This document shows positions 1-7,626 of a stretch of 22,526 nucleotides of DNA, one piece after another (within the stretch, counting starts at the first letter, position 1; each line of letters starts with the position of its first letter). The DNA is from QALR01 sp045646925 (GTDB taxonomy: Bacteria; Bacillota; Clostridia; Oscillospirales; CAG-272). The notes below the pieces were generated by a model. It was not told the origin of the DNA and did no database searches. It was given only the letters and a program-made list of their open reading frames with translations. Location of the stretch: the NCBI GenBank assembly GCA_045646925.1, contig JAZRLQ010000187.1:1-22526 (forward strand), read 5' to 3'. The translations under genes and the position numbers were made by a program.

Positions 1-1
1 C

Positions 2-655
2 ATGATTTTACAACCCAAGGACACAACCGTCGCCTATCGCTGCCCCGTATGCGGCACCACCGTTCTCAGTGTCGTCGGTGCGCTCGCGCTTTCGGGGGAT
101 ATGATAAAACTCAAATGTACCTGCGGCTGCTCCGAGCTTATCATGCAGAAACACGAAGACGAAAAGCTCCGCCTGACCGTTCCCTGCATTTTTTGCCCGA
201 CACCGCACCACTACGTCGTTTCCCGCAAGCTTCTCATGACGAGAGAGCTTTTCACGTTTCCGTGCGCTTACGCCGGAATCGATATTCTGTTCGTCGGCTC
301 CAAGGGCGCCGTACTGAAAGCCATCGAGCTTTCCAACAACGAGCTTGGTGCGCTGATCGATGATACGGAGCTTTCGGGTGTCCGTGAAGCAAACGAAGGA
401 GACGATCTCTACGGTGACGAGCATATCCGCGACATGATACTTTTCGTTCTCGGCGATCTCGCTGAAGAAAACCATATCCACTGTGACTGTCCCGACGGCG
501 AGGGCGATTTTCTCGTTGATCAGACACGCGACAGCGTTCGGATCTCCTGCAAAAAATGCGGTTGTTTCAAAGATATCTCCTGCGCAGGCACTTCTATTGA
601 TTCGCAGGCTCTCTTCGATTGCACACATCTTTACCTGCAAAAAGAAGAAAATTAA
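2..655 (+). CDS. Hypothetical cysteine-rich (putative zinc-ribbon) protein
   Basis: This 217-residue protein belongs to no family I can name. Its visible signature is pairs of cysteines: C14/C17 (CPVC), C39/C41/C43, C62/C65 (CIFC), C161/C163 and C183/C186/C188 (CKKCGC), with C207 near the end. Such spaced pairs usually form zinc ribbons or treble clefs, so I infer a metal-binding fold with an N-terminal block (about 10-70) and a C-terminal block (about 155-210) around an acidic middle (about 120-150). There is no signal peptide or membrane segment, so it is probably cytoplasmic. The ATG lies one base from the window edge and the protein starts sensibly just before CPVC, so it may be complete, but the Shine-Dalgarno is outside the window. 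kdgK follows after a 36 bp AT-rich gap with no terminator, so co-transcription is possible. Function unknown. Confidence 0.7.
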   Translation: MILQPKDTTVAYRCPVCGTTVLSVVGALALSGDMIKLKCTCGCSELIMQKHEDEKLRLTVPCIFCPTPHHYVVSRKLLMTRELFTFPCAYAGIDILFVGSKGAVLKAIELSNNELGALIDDTELSGVREANEGDDLYGDEHIRDMILFVLGDLAEENHIHCDCPDGEGDFLVDQTRDSVRISCKKCGCFKDISCAGTSIDSQALFDCTHLYLQKEEN

Positions 656-691
656 AAATAAAAATTTTATATATTAACGGAGGACACAAAA

Positions 692-1714
692 ATGGGAAAA
701 ATTGTTTGTTTTGGTGAATTGATGCTCCGCTTGAATCCCGCAGGCTATCTGCGTTTCGAGCAGGCAAATGCTTTTGAGGCAAGTTTCGGCGGCGGTGAAG
801 CTAACGTAGCCGTTTCTCTCGCTCACTTCGGCATGAACGCATCGTTCGTTTCCAAATTCCCCAAGCATTCCATCGGCGACATGGGTATCCGCGCACTTCG
901 CGTAGAAGACGTTGACACGAAAGACATCGTTCGCGGCGGCGAAAGAATGGGTATCTACTATCTCGAAAAAGGCGCTTCTCAGCGCGCTTCCAAGGTCATC
1001 TACGACCGTAAGTATTCTTCCATCAGCATGGCAGAACGCTCCGACTTCGATTGGAACGCAATTCTCGAAGGCGCAGATTGGTTCCACTTCACCGGTATCA
1101 CACCCGCTCTCAGCGACGAAGTTGCTGAAATCACCCTCGACGCACTCAAGGTCTGCAAAGAAAAAGGCGTTAAAGTATCCTGCGACCTGAACTTCCGCAA
1201 GAAGCTCTGGACCAGCGAAAAAGCAGGCAAGGTTATGGGCGAGCTTTGTCAGTACGTTGAGGTTTGCATTGCAAACGAAGAAGACGCTGAAAAAGTATTC
1301 GGCATCAAACCCGATCACAACGACGTTGAAGGCGGCAAGCTCAACAGAGAAGGTTATATCGACGTTGCAAAGAAGCTCTCCGATCGCTTCGGCTTCGAAA
1401 AGGTTGCTATCACTCTTCGTGAAAGCATTTCCGCAAACGACAACAACTGGGCTGCTATGCTCTACGCTGACGGCGAAGCATACTTCTCCAAAAAATACGC
1501 TGTACACATCGTTGACCGCGTAGGCGGCGGCGACTCCTTCGGCGCAGGCTTGATCTACGGTCTCTTGAACGGCTTCGATTCTCAGAAGACTATCGAATTC
1601 GCAGTTGCAGCTTCCTGTCTCAAGCACTCCATCGAAACCGACTTCAACTACGTTTCCGTTGATGAAGTTACCACTCTCATGAAGGGTGACGGCTCCGGTC
1701 GCGTACAGAGATAA
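692..1714 (+). CDS. kdgK: PfkB-family sugar kinase, probable 2-keto-3-deoxygluconate kinase
   Basis: Predicted to phosphorylate 2-keto-3-deoxygluconate (KDG) to KDPG with ATP, a cytoplasmic step that feeds uronic acids from pectin into central metabolism. The 340 residues match the usual length of ribokinase/PfkB kinases. The N-terminal substrate-side motif GGGEANVA is at residues 33-40. The C-terminal signature DRVGGGDSFGAG is at 275-286, with D281 as the expected catalytic base. The opening GKIVCFGELMLRLNP is typical of KdgK-type members. A good Shine-Dalgarno (GGAGGA, about 679-684) precedes the ATG. Codon choice is strongly biased (GGC, CTC, AAC), which suggests good expression. A GH28-like pectinase fold further along the window fits a uronate-using lifestyle, but the two genes are not in one operon. 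Another PfkB substrate, such as fructose, remains possible. Confidence 0.85.
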   Translation: MGKIVCFGELMLRLNPAGYLRFEQANAFEASFGGGEANVAVSLAHFGMNASFVSKFPKHSIGDMGIRALRVEDVDTKDIVRGGERMGIYYLEKGASQRASKVIYDRKYSSISMAERSDFDWNAILEGADWFHFTGITPALSDEVAEITLDALKVCKEKGVKVSCDLNFRKKLWTSEKAGKVMGELCQYVEVCIANEEDAEKVFGIKPDHNDVEGGKLNREGYIDVAKKLSDRFGFEKVAITLRESISANDNNWAAMLYADGEAYFSKKYAVHIVDRVGGGDSFGAGLIYGLLNGFDSQKTIEFAVAASCLKHSIETDFNYVSVDEVTTLMKGDGSGRVQR

Positions 1715-1742
1715 TTTTCAAAAAGAATTCTGCCCCTTTTTT

Positions 1743-1785
1743 CGGAGCGCTCTTTCGAAATTGAGAGGGCGCTCCGATTCGTTTT
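1743..1785 (+). terminator. Probable intrinsic terminator after kdgK
   Basis: CGGAGCGC (1743-1750) pairs perfectly with GCGCTCCG (1769-1776). The stem continues inward with mixed Watson-Crick and G-U pairs to a 6-nt loop (1757-1762). The following T tract is weak (ATTCGTTTTGG), so termination may be partial. Confidence 0.65.
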
Positions 1786-1832
1786 GGCATACGCAATCTG
1801 ATCAACAAAAATAATAAGGAGATTTATTTATC

Positions 1833-3725
1833 ATGAAACGTCTGCTTTGCTTCGTTCTGGTATTTTGCATAACGGCGGTACTGATCTGCGGTTGCTCCAA
1901 CAATACCTCCGACGGCTCTTCTCAGAACACCTCCGACTCCACCGTCTCCACATCATCCACGGAATCTACTGAATCCTCCACGCTTGAAGAACCTATAAAG
2001 GAGCCCACCAGCATTCCGAAATCCATCAAAATTCTTGCCATCGGCAATAGCTTCAGCGTTGACGCCGTGGAATATCTTTGGAATATGCTTGATGATGCGG
2101 GCGTCGAAGAGATCGTTATCGGCAACCTTTACATCGGCGGTTGCTCCCTCGATACGCATTGGTCAAACATGAGCAACAACAGCAATGCCTACACCTTCTA
2201 CTATAACGATAGCGGAAAGTGGGAAACGCAAAACAAGAAAAGCATTCTTTATGCGCTCCAGCTCGAAGAATGGGACTACATCACCGTTCAGCAGGTCAGC
2301 CAGGATAGCGGCGATCCCAATTCGCTCGGCAATCTCCAGAACGTGCTGAATTACGTCGAAAACCATAAAACAAATGCCCAGGCTGAAGTTTATTGGCACA
2401 TGACTTGGGCTTATCAAACGACGTCCTATCATTCAAACTTCCCCGACTACGGAAACAGCCAGATGAAAATGTACAATTCCATCATTTCCACTGTAAAGGA
2501 TCATGTCTCCGGTTACGATATGATCGACGGTATCATTCCCGCGGGAACGGCGGTACAAAATCTCCGCACATCTTACCTTGATGACTCGCTCAGCCTTGAC
2601 ACCTACCATATGAGTTACGGTACGGGTCGTTATGCAGTCGCGCTTACTTGGTTCTCCTTCTTCACAGGCATCGACGCCAGATATATCGATTGGGTACCCG
2701 AGGAATATCCGAAGATTGCCGAAGATAAAGCCGCGATCAGCAACGCCGTCAATATGGCGATCAAAACGCCCTATGAGATCACAAAATCTCCTTATACGGC
2801 AAAGCCCGTCAAAACTGTTGAAATGACAGACGCCGACAGAGCAAACATCGTAGCGCTCGGATACAACCCCGACGACTATCTCGTTCTGGATCTTGAAATG
2901 ACGCTTCACGCGTTCTATCTCAGCTACAACACCCCTGAACTGATCACGACCCAAAATTCTTCCAACAAAACGCTTCCGTATCATGCGGCTTCCAATATCT
3001 TCACGCGAGATCAAATCCCCGTAGGCTCAATTATTTCCATAGCGCCCGGTTATCAATATCGTGACGACGCATGGATCGACTTGAAAATGGATACGCCCAA
3101 GAATATCCGTCCCGATCTGTCCTCCGAATCGATCGTCGTTGATGATGCTTGGTGGAGCATTTTCCAATATCGCGGATTTATTATCAATTCCGAAACGGAT
3201 AAAACTACCTTGACGGAAGCCGATCTGGACAAGATCCGCGTCTATATTCCAAAAAAGACAGAAAAATCTTTTGAAAAATATTCTGATCTGACGCAGGATG
3301 ATATCGCTACGCTGACTGCCGCAAACCTCGACCCCTCCAAATATCAGGTTTTGAATCTTTCCGTGACCTATGCGGCGTACTATAACTCCAAGTATGACCC
3401 CAATCTCATCAGCGGAAAGCTCCAGCTCAATTCCACCTCTTCCTTGAAAATTGTCGCTACGCAGTTGTTTGAAAAATCCGATCTTCCCGACGGCACTGTA
3501 ATCTCCATCCGATCCGGATATCAGTATCGTCCCGAAGGATGGGCCGACAAGACAACGACAACCGCTACTCGCCCCGATTACGTCACGACGTCCATCGTTA
3601 TCGTTAACGAGGCTTGGTGGGGTAATTTCAATTATCGTGCGTTCAATATTGCACATGAAGGCGAAAAAACGAACGTTGTTTTCGGTGACGGCGACGCGCT
3701 TCGTATCTACGTTCCCAAAAACTGA
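1833..3725 (+). CDS. DUF4886 (SGNH-like) lipoprotein with duplicated C-terminal module
   Basis: A 630-residue predicted surface lipoprotein. Residues 1-20 are a signal peptide ending in a lipobox (ICG|C), with C21 the lipidated cysteine, followed by a Ser/Thr-rich linker (22-60). Residues about 64-300 match DUF4886, an SGNH-hydrolase-like family. Block I reads IGNSFS with S73 in the nucleophile place, and DTYH (256-259) matches the DxxH of SGNH esterases. The C-terminal half holds two copies of one module of about 145 residues (331-475 and 486-629). They share SIISIAPGYQYR / TVISIRSGYQYR, a DAWW / EAWW element and a closing RVYIPK / RIYVPK. I do not recognise this module; it may bind carbohydrate or the cell wall. 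The substrate is unknown, and a carbohydrate esterase role is inference. A Shine-Dalgarno (AAGGAG) lies about 11 bp before the ATG. The gene stands alone between two terminators. Confidence 0.8.
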   Translation: MKRLLCFVLVFCITAVLICGCSNNTSDGSSQNTSDSTVSTSSTESTESSTLEEPIKEPTSIPKSIKILAIGNSFSVDAVEYLWNMLDDAGVEEIVIGNLYIGGCSLDTHWSNMSNNSNAYTFYYNDSGKWETQNKKSILYALQLEEWDYITVQQVSQDSGDPNSLGNLQNVLNYVENHKTNAQAEVYWHMTWAYQTTSYHSNFPDYGNSQMKMYNSIISTVKDHVSGYDMIDGIIPAGTAVQNLRTSYLDDSLSLDTYHMSYGTGRYAVALTWFSFFTGIDARYIDWVPEEYPKIAEDKAAISNAVNMAIKTPYEITKSPYTAKPVKTVEMTDADRANIVALGYNPDDYLVLDLEMTLHAFYLSYNTPELITTQNSSNKTLPYHAASNIFTRDQIPVGSIISIAPGYQYRDDAWIDLKMDTPKNIRPDLSSESIVVDDAWWSIFQYRGFIINSETDKTTLTEADLDKIRVYIPKKTEKSFEKYSDLTQDDIATLTAANLDPSKYQVLNLSVTYAAYYNSKYDPNLISGKLQLNSTSSLKIVATQLFEKSDLPDGTVISIRSGYQYRPEGWADKTTTTATRPDYVTTSIVIVNEAWWGNFNYRAFNIAHEGEKTNVVFGDGDALRIYVPKN

Positions 3726-3755
3726 AGCTTCATCCGCTTGAAATAAGAAAACTCC

Positions 3756-3820
3756 AAAAACTCCCGTGGCAAAAACACTGTCATATTTGTGACGATCTGA
3801 TTTTGTTACGGGAGTTTTTC
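3756..3820 (+). terminator. Strong intrinsic terminator after the DUF4886 lipoprotein gene
   Basis: AAAAACTCCCGT (3756-3767) is the exact reverse complement of ACGGGAGTTTTT (3808-3819). The enclosed sequence folds further (GTCA/TGAC around 3780-3793). A run of five T follows the GC part of the stem. The A-run on the other side means it could also work on the minus strand. Confidence 0.85.
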
Positions 3821-3854
3821 TATATGAAAATCAAAAGAAAGGCATCGTTATAAA

Positions 3855-4082
3855 ATGAAAACAACTCCCATCCCGCTCGGAAAATACCGCCATTTCAAAG
3901 GCAATGAATATGAAGCCATCGCCATTGCAAAAAATTCCGAAACACTGGAAGATACCGTCGTCTACCGCGCGCTATACGGAGAGGGCGATTTATGGGTAAG
4001 ACCTCTTGCCATGTGGACGGAAACCGTGGAAAAAGACGGAAAGCGCGTTCCTCGCTTTGAATACGTCGGAGATCAAGCATGA
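3855..4082 (+). CDS. DUF1653 family small protein
   Basis: A 75-residue protein matching DUF1653: PLGKYRHFKGNEY near the start, VVYRALYGEGDLWVRP in the middle and W-x(n)-PRFEYVG at the end are the family's conserved blocks. The fold is a small beta-barrel-like domain of unknown function, usually cytoplasmic. The stop codon overlaps the start of the next gene by 4 bp (ATGA, 4079-4082), so the two are translationally coupled and presumably expressed together. The Shine-Dalgarno (AAGAAAGG, about 3835-3842) sits about 12 bp before the ATG. Only 34 bp separate the gene from the preceding terminator and I could not find a convincing promoter there. The family assignment is firm; any link to DNA repair is only context. 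Confidence 0.85.
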   Translation: MKTTPIPLGKYRHFKGNEYEAIAIAKNSETLEDTVVYRALYGEGDLWVRPLAMWTETVEKDGKRVPRFEYVGDQA

Positions 4083-4783
4083 AAAACACACAAAAGTCCA
4101 ACCTGCAGGAAGCACTCTTTTCTTTACGCGACGAAAATTACAAGGCCTTTCAGGAAAAGCTCATCCCCTCTACCAATGCCAACACCGTTATTGGCGTACG
4201 AACACCCGCGCTTCGTCGTTTCGCCGTTGAATTTGCCGATACCGAAGAATGCCGCGCATTCATGTCCGATCTTCCGCACGATTACTATGAGGAAAATTGT
4301 CTGCACGGCTTTCTGATCGAAAGGATCCTGGATTTCGATCAAGCGATCGCAGAGCTCGACCGTTTTCTTCCGTACGTCGATAATTGGGCGACTTGCGATA
4401 TGACGTCACCAAAGAGCTTCTCAAAAAACAAAGAAAAGCTTCTTCCCGCTATAGAAAAATGGATCTCTTCGGAGCATACCTATATGGTGCGGTTCGGAAT
4501 CGTCATGTTGATGAAGCATTATCTCGACGATTCGTTTTCTGCCCAATATTTACGCATGGTGGCAAATATACGATTGGAAGAATATTATATCGAAATGGCG
4601 CAGGCATGGTATTTTGCAGAAGCGCTTGTAAAACAATACGAAGCCACCTTGCCTTATCTTGAAAACGAAGCGCTTTCTCCTTTCGTCCACAACAAGACCA
4701 TCAGCAAAGCCTGCGACAGTTTTCGTCTCGACAGAGAAGAAAAGGATTTTCTGAAAACACTCCGAAGGAAAAACTCCAAATGA
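4079..4783 (+). CDS. AlkD-like DNA alkylation repair glycosylase
   Basis: Predicted HEAT-like-repeat DNA glycosylase that removes alkylated purines such as N3- and N7-alkyl bases. The 234 residues are the usual length. The motif DNWATCD (101-107) supplies W103 and D107, and QAWYFAE supplies W177. These correspond to W109, D113 and W187, the base-contacting and catalytic residues known in Bacillus cereus AlkD. Spacing of the first pair is identical and that of the third is close. The protein is helical and charged with no export signal. It overlaps the DUF1653 gene by 4 bp. Its stop codon lies a few bases before the -35 box of the next gene. Activity on a given lesion cannot be told from sequence. 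I give no symbol because AlkD and AlkC-like paralogues are often confused. Confidence 0.85.
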   Translation: MKNTQKSNLQEALFSLRDENYKAFQEKLIPSTNANTVIGVRTPALRRFAVEFADTEECRAFMSDLPHDYYEENCLHGFLIERILDFDQAIAELDRFLPYVDNWATCDMTSPKSFSKNKEKLLPAIEKWISSEHTYMVRFGIVMLMKHYLDDSFSAQYLRMVANIRLEEYYIEMAQAWYFAEALVKQYEATLPYLENEALSPFVHNKTISKACDSFRLDREEKDFLKTLRRKNSK

Positions 4784-4787
4784 CAGA

Positions 4788-4816
4788 TTGATTTTTTGAC
4801 TCAATCATTGTATAAT
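4788..4816 (+). promoter_or_regulatory. Sigma-A promoter for the flavoprotein gene
   Basis: TTGATT (4788-4793), a 17 bp spacer, then a perfect TATAAT (4811-4816). It begins 5 bp after the AlkD-like stop codon and drives the gene starting at 4851. A closer TTGACT (4796-4801) is only 9 bp from the -10 and cannot serve as its -35. Confidence 0.8.
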
Positions 4817-4850
4817 AGAGCCATACTCTTTTTTGAAAGGATTCCATGAA

Positions 4851-5471
4851 ATGAAAGTACTCATGATCAACGGCAGCCCGCACGAACACGGCTGCACCTA
4901 TACAGCGCTTGCAGAAGCGCAAAAAGTCTTTGAACAAAACGGCATCGAAGCAGAAATCGTCCATATCGGCAAAAAACCCGTTGCCGGTTGCTTTGCTTGC
5001 GGCGGTTGCAGAAAAACGGGATATTGCGTTTTTGATGACGAGGTAAACAACGTGATCGACCAATTGGACGATATCGACGGTCTGATCGTCGGCTCTCCCG
5101 TATATTACGCAGGCGTTTCCGGTCAGATCACTTCATTCCTCGACCGTTTGTTTTACGCAGCAAGCGGAAAAATGAAAGGCAAACCCGCAGCATCTATCGT
5201 TTCCTGCCGCAGAGGCGGCGCCTCCGCCGCATTTGAAATCATCAACAAATATTTCATGATGACCAATATGCCCGTCGTCACATCTCAGTATTGGAATCAA
5301 GTCCACGGCAACACCCCCGAAGAAGTCCTCCGGGATGAAGAGGGATTGCAAACCGTCCGCGTACTTGCGCAGAACATGATCTGGCTCATGCGCTCAATTG
5401 AAGCAGGCAAAGCGGCAGGTATTGAATACCCCGAATACGAACCCAAGATCAGAACGAACTTCATTCGCTGA
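4851..5471 (+). CDS. NADPH-dependent FMN reductase-like flavoprotein with four-cysteine motif
   Basis: A 206-residue flavodoxin-fold oxidoreductase. The first strand and phosphate loop (MKVLMINGSPHEHGCT, GSP at 8-10) are typical of FMN-binding NAD(P)H reductases. GSPVYYAGVSGQ (81-92) is the second flavin-contact loop. Between them lies CFACGGCRKTGYC, cysteines at 47, 50, 53 and 59. This compact CX2CX2CX5C pattern resembles that of iron-sulfur flavoproteins, so it may carry a 4Fe-4S cluster next to FMN, though many relatives with similar cysteines are uncharacterised. I chose the ATG at 4851 rather than an in-frame TTG at 4833 because GAAAGG sits about 10 bp before it and the protein then opens directly with the first beta strand. 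It has its own promoter. Electron partner and substrate are unknown. Confidence 0.8.
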   Translation: MKVLMINGSPHEHGCTYTALAEAQKVFEQNGIEAEIVHIGKKPVAGCFACGGCRKTGYCVFDDEVNNVIDQLDDIDGLIVGSPVYYAGVSGQITSFLDRLFYAASGKMKGKPAASIVSCRRGGASAAFEIINKYFMMTNMPVVTSQYWNQVHGNTPEEVLRDEEGLQTVRVLAQNMIWLMRSIEAGKAAGIEYPEYEPKIRTNFIR

Positions 5472-5533
5472 AAATTTTGAAAAACAGATCGTTTTTTCAA
5501 ACAGAAGCATAAGGAAAGGCACCGTCATAAATT

Positions 5534-6955
5534 ATGAAAAAAGCAAAAACCGTATACGTATGCTCGGAATGCGATTACCAAAGCGCAAAATGGATGGGCA
5601 GATGTCCGCAATGCGGCAATTGGAACACATTCTCCGAAGAAACCTACGAGCAAGAATCACCCGAAAAAACAGCCTCTCCCGCCGCGCGCCGACATACCAT
5701 GCTTGCAAGAAGCGTTGGGGAATCCGAGCCCCGTTTACTCTCGACGGAACCGATTCCGGATTATTTCAGAAGAACGACGGGCATCGGTGAATTTGACCGC
5801 GTGCTTGGCGGAGGGCTTGTGGAAGGCTCCGTCGTTTTGCTTTCCGGCGAACCGGGCATCGGTAAATCCACTCTGCTCCTTCAGATCTGCGCAAGTCTCG
5901 CGGAGGACCGAACCGTTCTCTACGTTTCGGGAGAAGAATCCGTATCGCAGATCTCTATGAGAGCTAAGCGCCTCGGATTAACAAGCGGAAAGCTTTATCT
6001 TTTAACAGAAACGAACGTGGAAAAGGTTTTGAAAAGCATGGATAAGCTGAATCCCGATATTCTCATCGTGGATTCCATTCAGACCATGTACCACAATGAA
6101 AGCAATACCGTTCCCGGAAGCGTAACGCAGATCCGTGAATGCGCAGGCGTTTTCATCGGCAAAGCGAAAAGCGAAAATACCGCCGTTCTTCTCGTCGGAC
6201 ACGTCAACAAGGAAGGCAGCATCGCGGGACCAAAGGTTTTGGAGCATATGGTCGACACCGTACTCTATTTTGAAGGTGAAAGCCGACAGAACTGCCGCGT
6301 GATCCGCGCGATCAAAAATCGTTTCGGTTCAACCAACGAGCTTGGCGTCTTTGAAATGACGGAGAAAGGTTTGCGCGAGGTAGACAGTCCTTCGGAAATG
6401 CTTCTCGCTGACCGTCCGCAAGGTGTTTCGGGCAACTGTGCCGTTTGCGTCATCGAAGGCACGCGCCCTATCATCGCAGAAATTCAATCTCTCGCAACCA
6501 ATACTGTTTTCCCTTCTCCCAAACGAACCTCGACGGGCATCGACTATAATCGAGTACATTTGATCCTTGCCGTTTTGGAAAGGCGCCTTGGACTACGTTT
6601 TTCCTCCTCCGATGTTTACATCAACGTAATCGGCGGTATCAAGATCGAAGAAACTGCGTCGGATGCCGGTATGGCTTGCGCCATGATCTCCAGTCTCCGA
6701 GATATTCCCTTGCCCGACGATCTGCTCTGTATCGGAGAGATCGGACTCTCGGGAGAAATTCGAGCCGTATCGCGCATCGAACAGCGCGTACGCGAAGGCG
6801 AACGTCTCGGATTCAAAAAAATTGCGATCCCGAGCAGAAATTTGGGCAAAACCGAATTGAAGATCGAGAAAAATACAACTTTGATTCCGATCAAAACCGT
6901 TTTCGATCTCCTTCCTCTGCTAAAAAGAACGGAAAACAAAGCCGAACAAAAATAA
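5534..6955 (+). CDS. radA: DNA repair protein RadA (Sms)
   Basis: RadA is a RecA-related, DnaB-like ATPase that promotes branch migration in recombinational repair. The 473 residues are standard length. An N-terminal zinc finger uses C10, C13, C24 and C27 (CSEC...CPQC). Walker A is GEPGIGKST (105-113), Walker B is around LIVDS (177-181), and the RadA-specific KNRFG motif is at 261-265. The C-terminal part from about 300 is the Lon-protease-like domain, including the GGIKIEE region (367-373). A Shine-Dalgarno AGGAAAGG lies about 14 bp before the ATG. The 62 bp gap after the flavoprotein has only a weak AT-rich hairpin (about 5477-5500) and no clear promoter, so radA may be read from the flavoprotein promoter. 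A strong terminator follows. Confidence 0.97.
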   Translation: MKKAKTVYVCSECDYQSAKWMGRCPQCGNWNTFSEETYEQESPEKTASPAARRHTMLARSVGESEPRLLSTEPIPDYFRRTTGIGEFDRVLGGGLVEGSVVLLSGEPGIGKSTLLLQICASLAEDRTVLYVSGEESVSQISMRAKRLGLTSGKLYLLTETNVEKVLKSMDKLNPDILIVDSIQTMYHNESNTVPGSVTQIRECAGVFIGKAKSENTAVLLVGHVNKEGSIAGPKVLEHMVDTVLYFEGESRQNCRVIRAIKNRFGSTNELGVFEMTEKGLREVDSPSEMLLADRPQGVSGNCAVCVIEGTRPIIAEIQSLATNTVFPSPKRTSTGIDYNRVHLILAVLERRLGLRFSSSDVYINVIGGIKIEETASDAGMACAMISSLRDIPLPDDLLCIGEIGLSGEIRAVSRIEQRVREGERLGFKKIAIPSRNLGKTELKIEKNTTLIPIKTVFDLLPLLKRTENKAEQK

Positions 6956-6961
6956 TTTTTC

Positions 6962-7015
6962 AAATCTCCGAAAAAATTTTTGCGCGCCCTGCAGAAATTT
7001 TCTCGGAGATTTTTT
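6962..7015 (+). terminator. Intrinsic terminator after radA
   Basis: Two 18-nt arms (6962-6979 and 6995-7012) pair with a single mismatch around a 15-nt loop. The GC part is TCTCCG/CGGAGA, and a run of six T (7010-7015) follows. Confidence 0.85.
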
Positions 7016-7159
7016 GGGTTTCCGAGACAAAAACCAGATTGCAAAACGTTGAAAAGCCCACATTTTATGGACATTTGTATAATAATCGGCCTGAAAATCA
7101 CGTGTTTTCTATGATTTTTAAAAAAATCGAAAATTTTTAAAAAAGTTTTCAAAAAGGTA

Positions 7160-7188
7160 TTGACAAATCGAAAGATATGTGGTAAGAT
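7160..7188 (+). promoter_or_regulatory. Promoter of the tRNA operon
   Basis: Perfect -35 TTGACA (7160-7165), 17 bp spacer, -10 TAAGAT (7183-7188). The AT-rich run just upstream (7115-7155) could act as an UP element. Transcription would start about 35 bp before the first tRNA. The short leader contains GGGC/GCCC (7202-7213), which may be trimmed during processing. Confidence 0.85.
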
Positions 7189-7228
7189 GTTAATCACGCA
7201 AGGGCAAGCGCCCGAGCGACAGAAATGT

Positions 7229-7304
7229 GGGAGCATAGCTCAGCTGGGAGAGCATCTGCCTTACAAGCAGAGGGTCATAGGTTCGAGCCCTATTGTTCCC
7301 ACCA
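7229..7304 (+). tRNA. tRNA-Val (anticodon TAC)
   Basis: Full cloverleaf: acceptor GGGAGCA pairs with TGTTCCC (one G-U), anticodon stem TCTGC/GCAGA with loop CTTACAA (anticodon TAC), T-arm with GGTTCGAGCC. CCA is encoded at 7302-7304. First of four tRNAs in one transcript. Confidence 0.97.
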
Positions 7305-7311
7305 TCTTTAT

Positions 7312-7388
7312 GGCCCGGTAGTTCAGTTGGTTAGAACGCTAGCCTGTCACGCTAGAGGTCGTGGGTTCGAGTCCCATCCGGGTCGCCA
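7312..7388 (+). tRNA. tRNA-Asp (anticodon GTC)
   Basis: Acceptor GGCCCGG pairs with CCGGGTC (one G-U), anticodon stem CTAGC/GCTAG with loop CTGTCAC (anticodon GTC), T-loop GGTTCGAGTCC. Discriminator G and encoded CCA (7386-7388). Confidence 0.97.
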
Positions 7389-7408
7389 ACTTGTTTACCA
7401 AGGATTTT

Positions 7409-7484
7409 GCCTCTGTAGCTCAGTTGGTAGAGCAGGGGACTGAAAATCCCCGTGTCGTTGGTTCGATTCCGATCGGAGGCACCA
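7409..7484 (+). tRNA. tRNA-Phe (anticodon GAA)
   Basis: Acceptor GCCTCTG pairs with CGGAGGC (one G-U), anticodon stem GGGGA/TCCCC with loop CTGAAAA (anticodon GAA), T-loop GGTTCGATTCC. Encoded CCA at 7482-7484. Confidence 0.97.
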
Positions 7485-7487
7485 TTT

Positions 7488-7563
7488 GCGGATTTAGCTC
7501 ATTTGGTAGAGCGCAACCTTGCCAAGGTTGAGGTGGCGGGTTCGAGCCCCGTAATCCGCTCCA
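7488..7563 (+). tRNA. tRNA-Gly (anticodon GCC)
   Basis: Acceptor GCGGATT pairs with AATCCGC, anticodon stem CAACC/GGTTG with loop TTGCCAA (anticodon GCC), T-loop GGTTCGAGCCC. Discriminator T and encoded CCA (7561-7563). Only 3 bp separate it from tRNA-Phe. Confidence 0.97.
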
Positions 7564-7574
7564 AACAAATTAAG

Positions 7575-7602
7575 AAGGAAGAACAGCAGTTCTTCCTTTT
7601 TT
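7575..7602 (+). terminator. Terminator of the tRNA operon
   Basis: AAGGAAGAAC (7575-7584) and GTTCTTCCTT (7589-7598) form a perfect 10 bp stem with loop AGCA, running into a T-rich tail. It lies only about 24 bp before the histidine phosphatase start. Confidence 0.9.
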
Positions 7603-7626
7603 CTTTTTCTAAAAAGGAGATTTCAC

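Noticed and set aside
674..1627. 317-codon minus-strand open frame opposite kdgK
   Set aside because: kdgK has PfkB motifs, a Shine-Dalgarno and the expected length; the antisense frame has none of these.
1784..1815. Promoter for the DUF4886 lipoprotein gene (TTGGCA with a distant AATAAT)
   Set aside because: Spacing is 20 bp for the best -10-like box and the boxes are weak. Some promoter should be here, but I cannot place it.
4796..4816. TTGACT-TATAAT pair as the flavoprotein promoter
   Set aside because: The spacer is only 9 bp. TTGATT at 4788 with a 17 bp spacer is the workable -35.
5477..5500. Terminator between the flavoprotein gene and radA
   Set aside because: The stem is almost all A-T with a bulge and no T tract follows, so it is unlikely to stop transcription.
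7049..7083. A second promoter upstream of the tRNA operon (TATAAT at 7078-7083)
   Set aside because: The nearest -35-like TTGAAA is 23 bp away. The TTGACA-17-TAAGAT at 7160 is far better placed.
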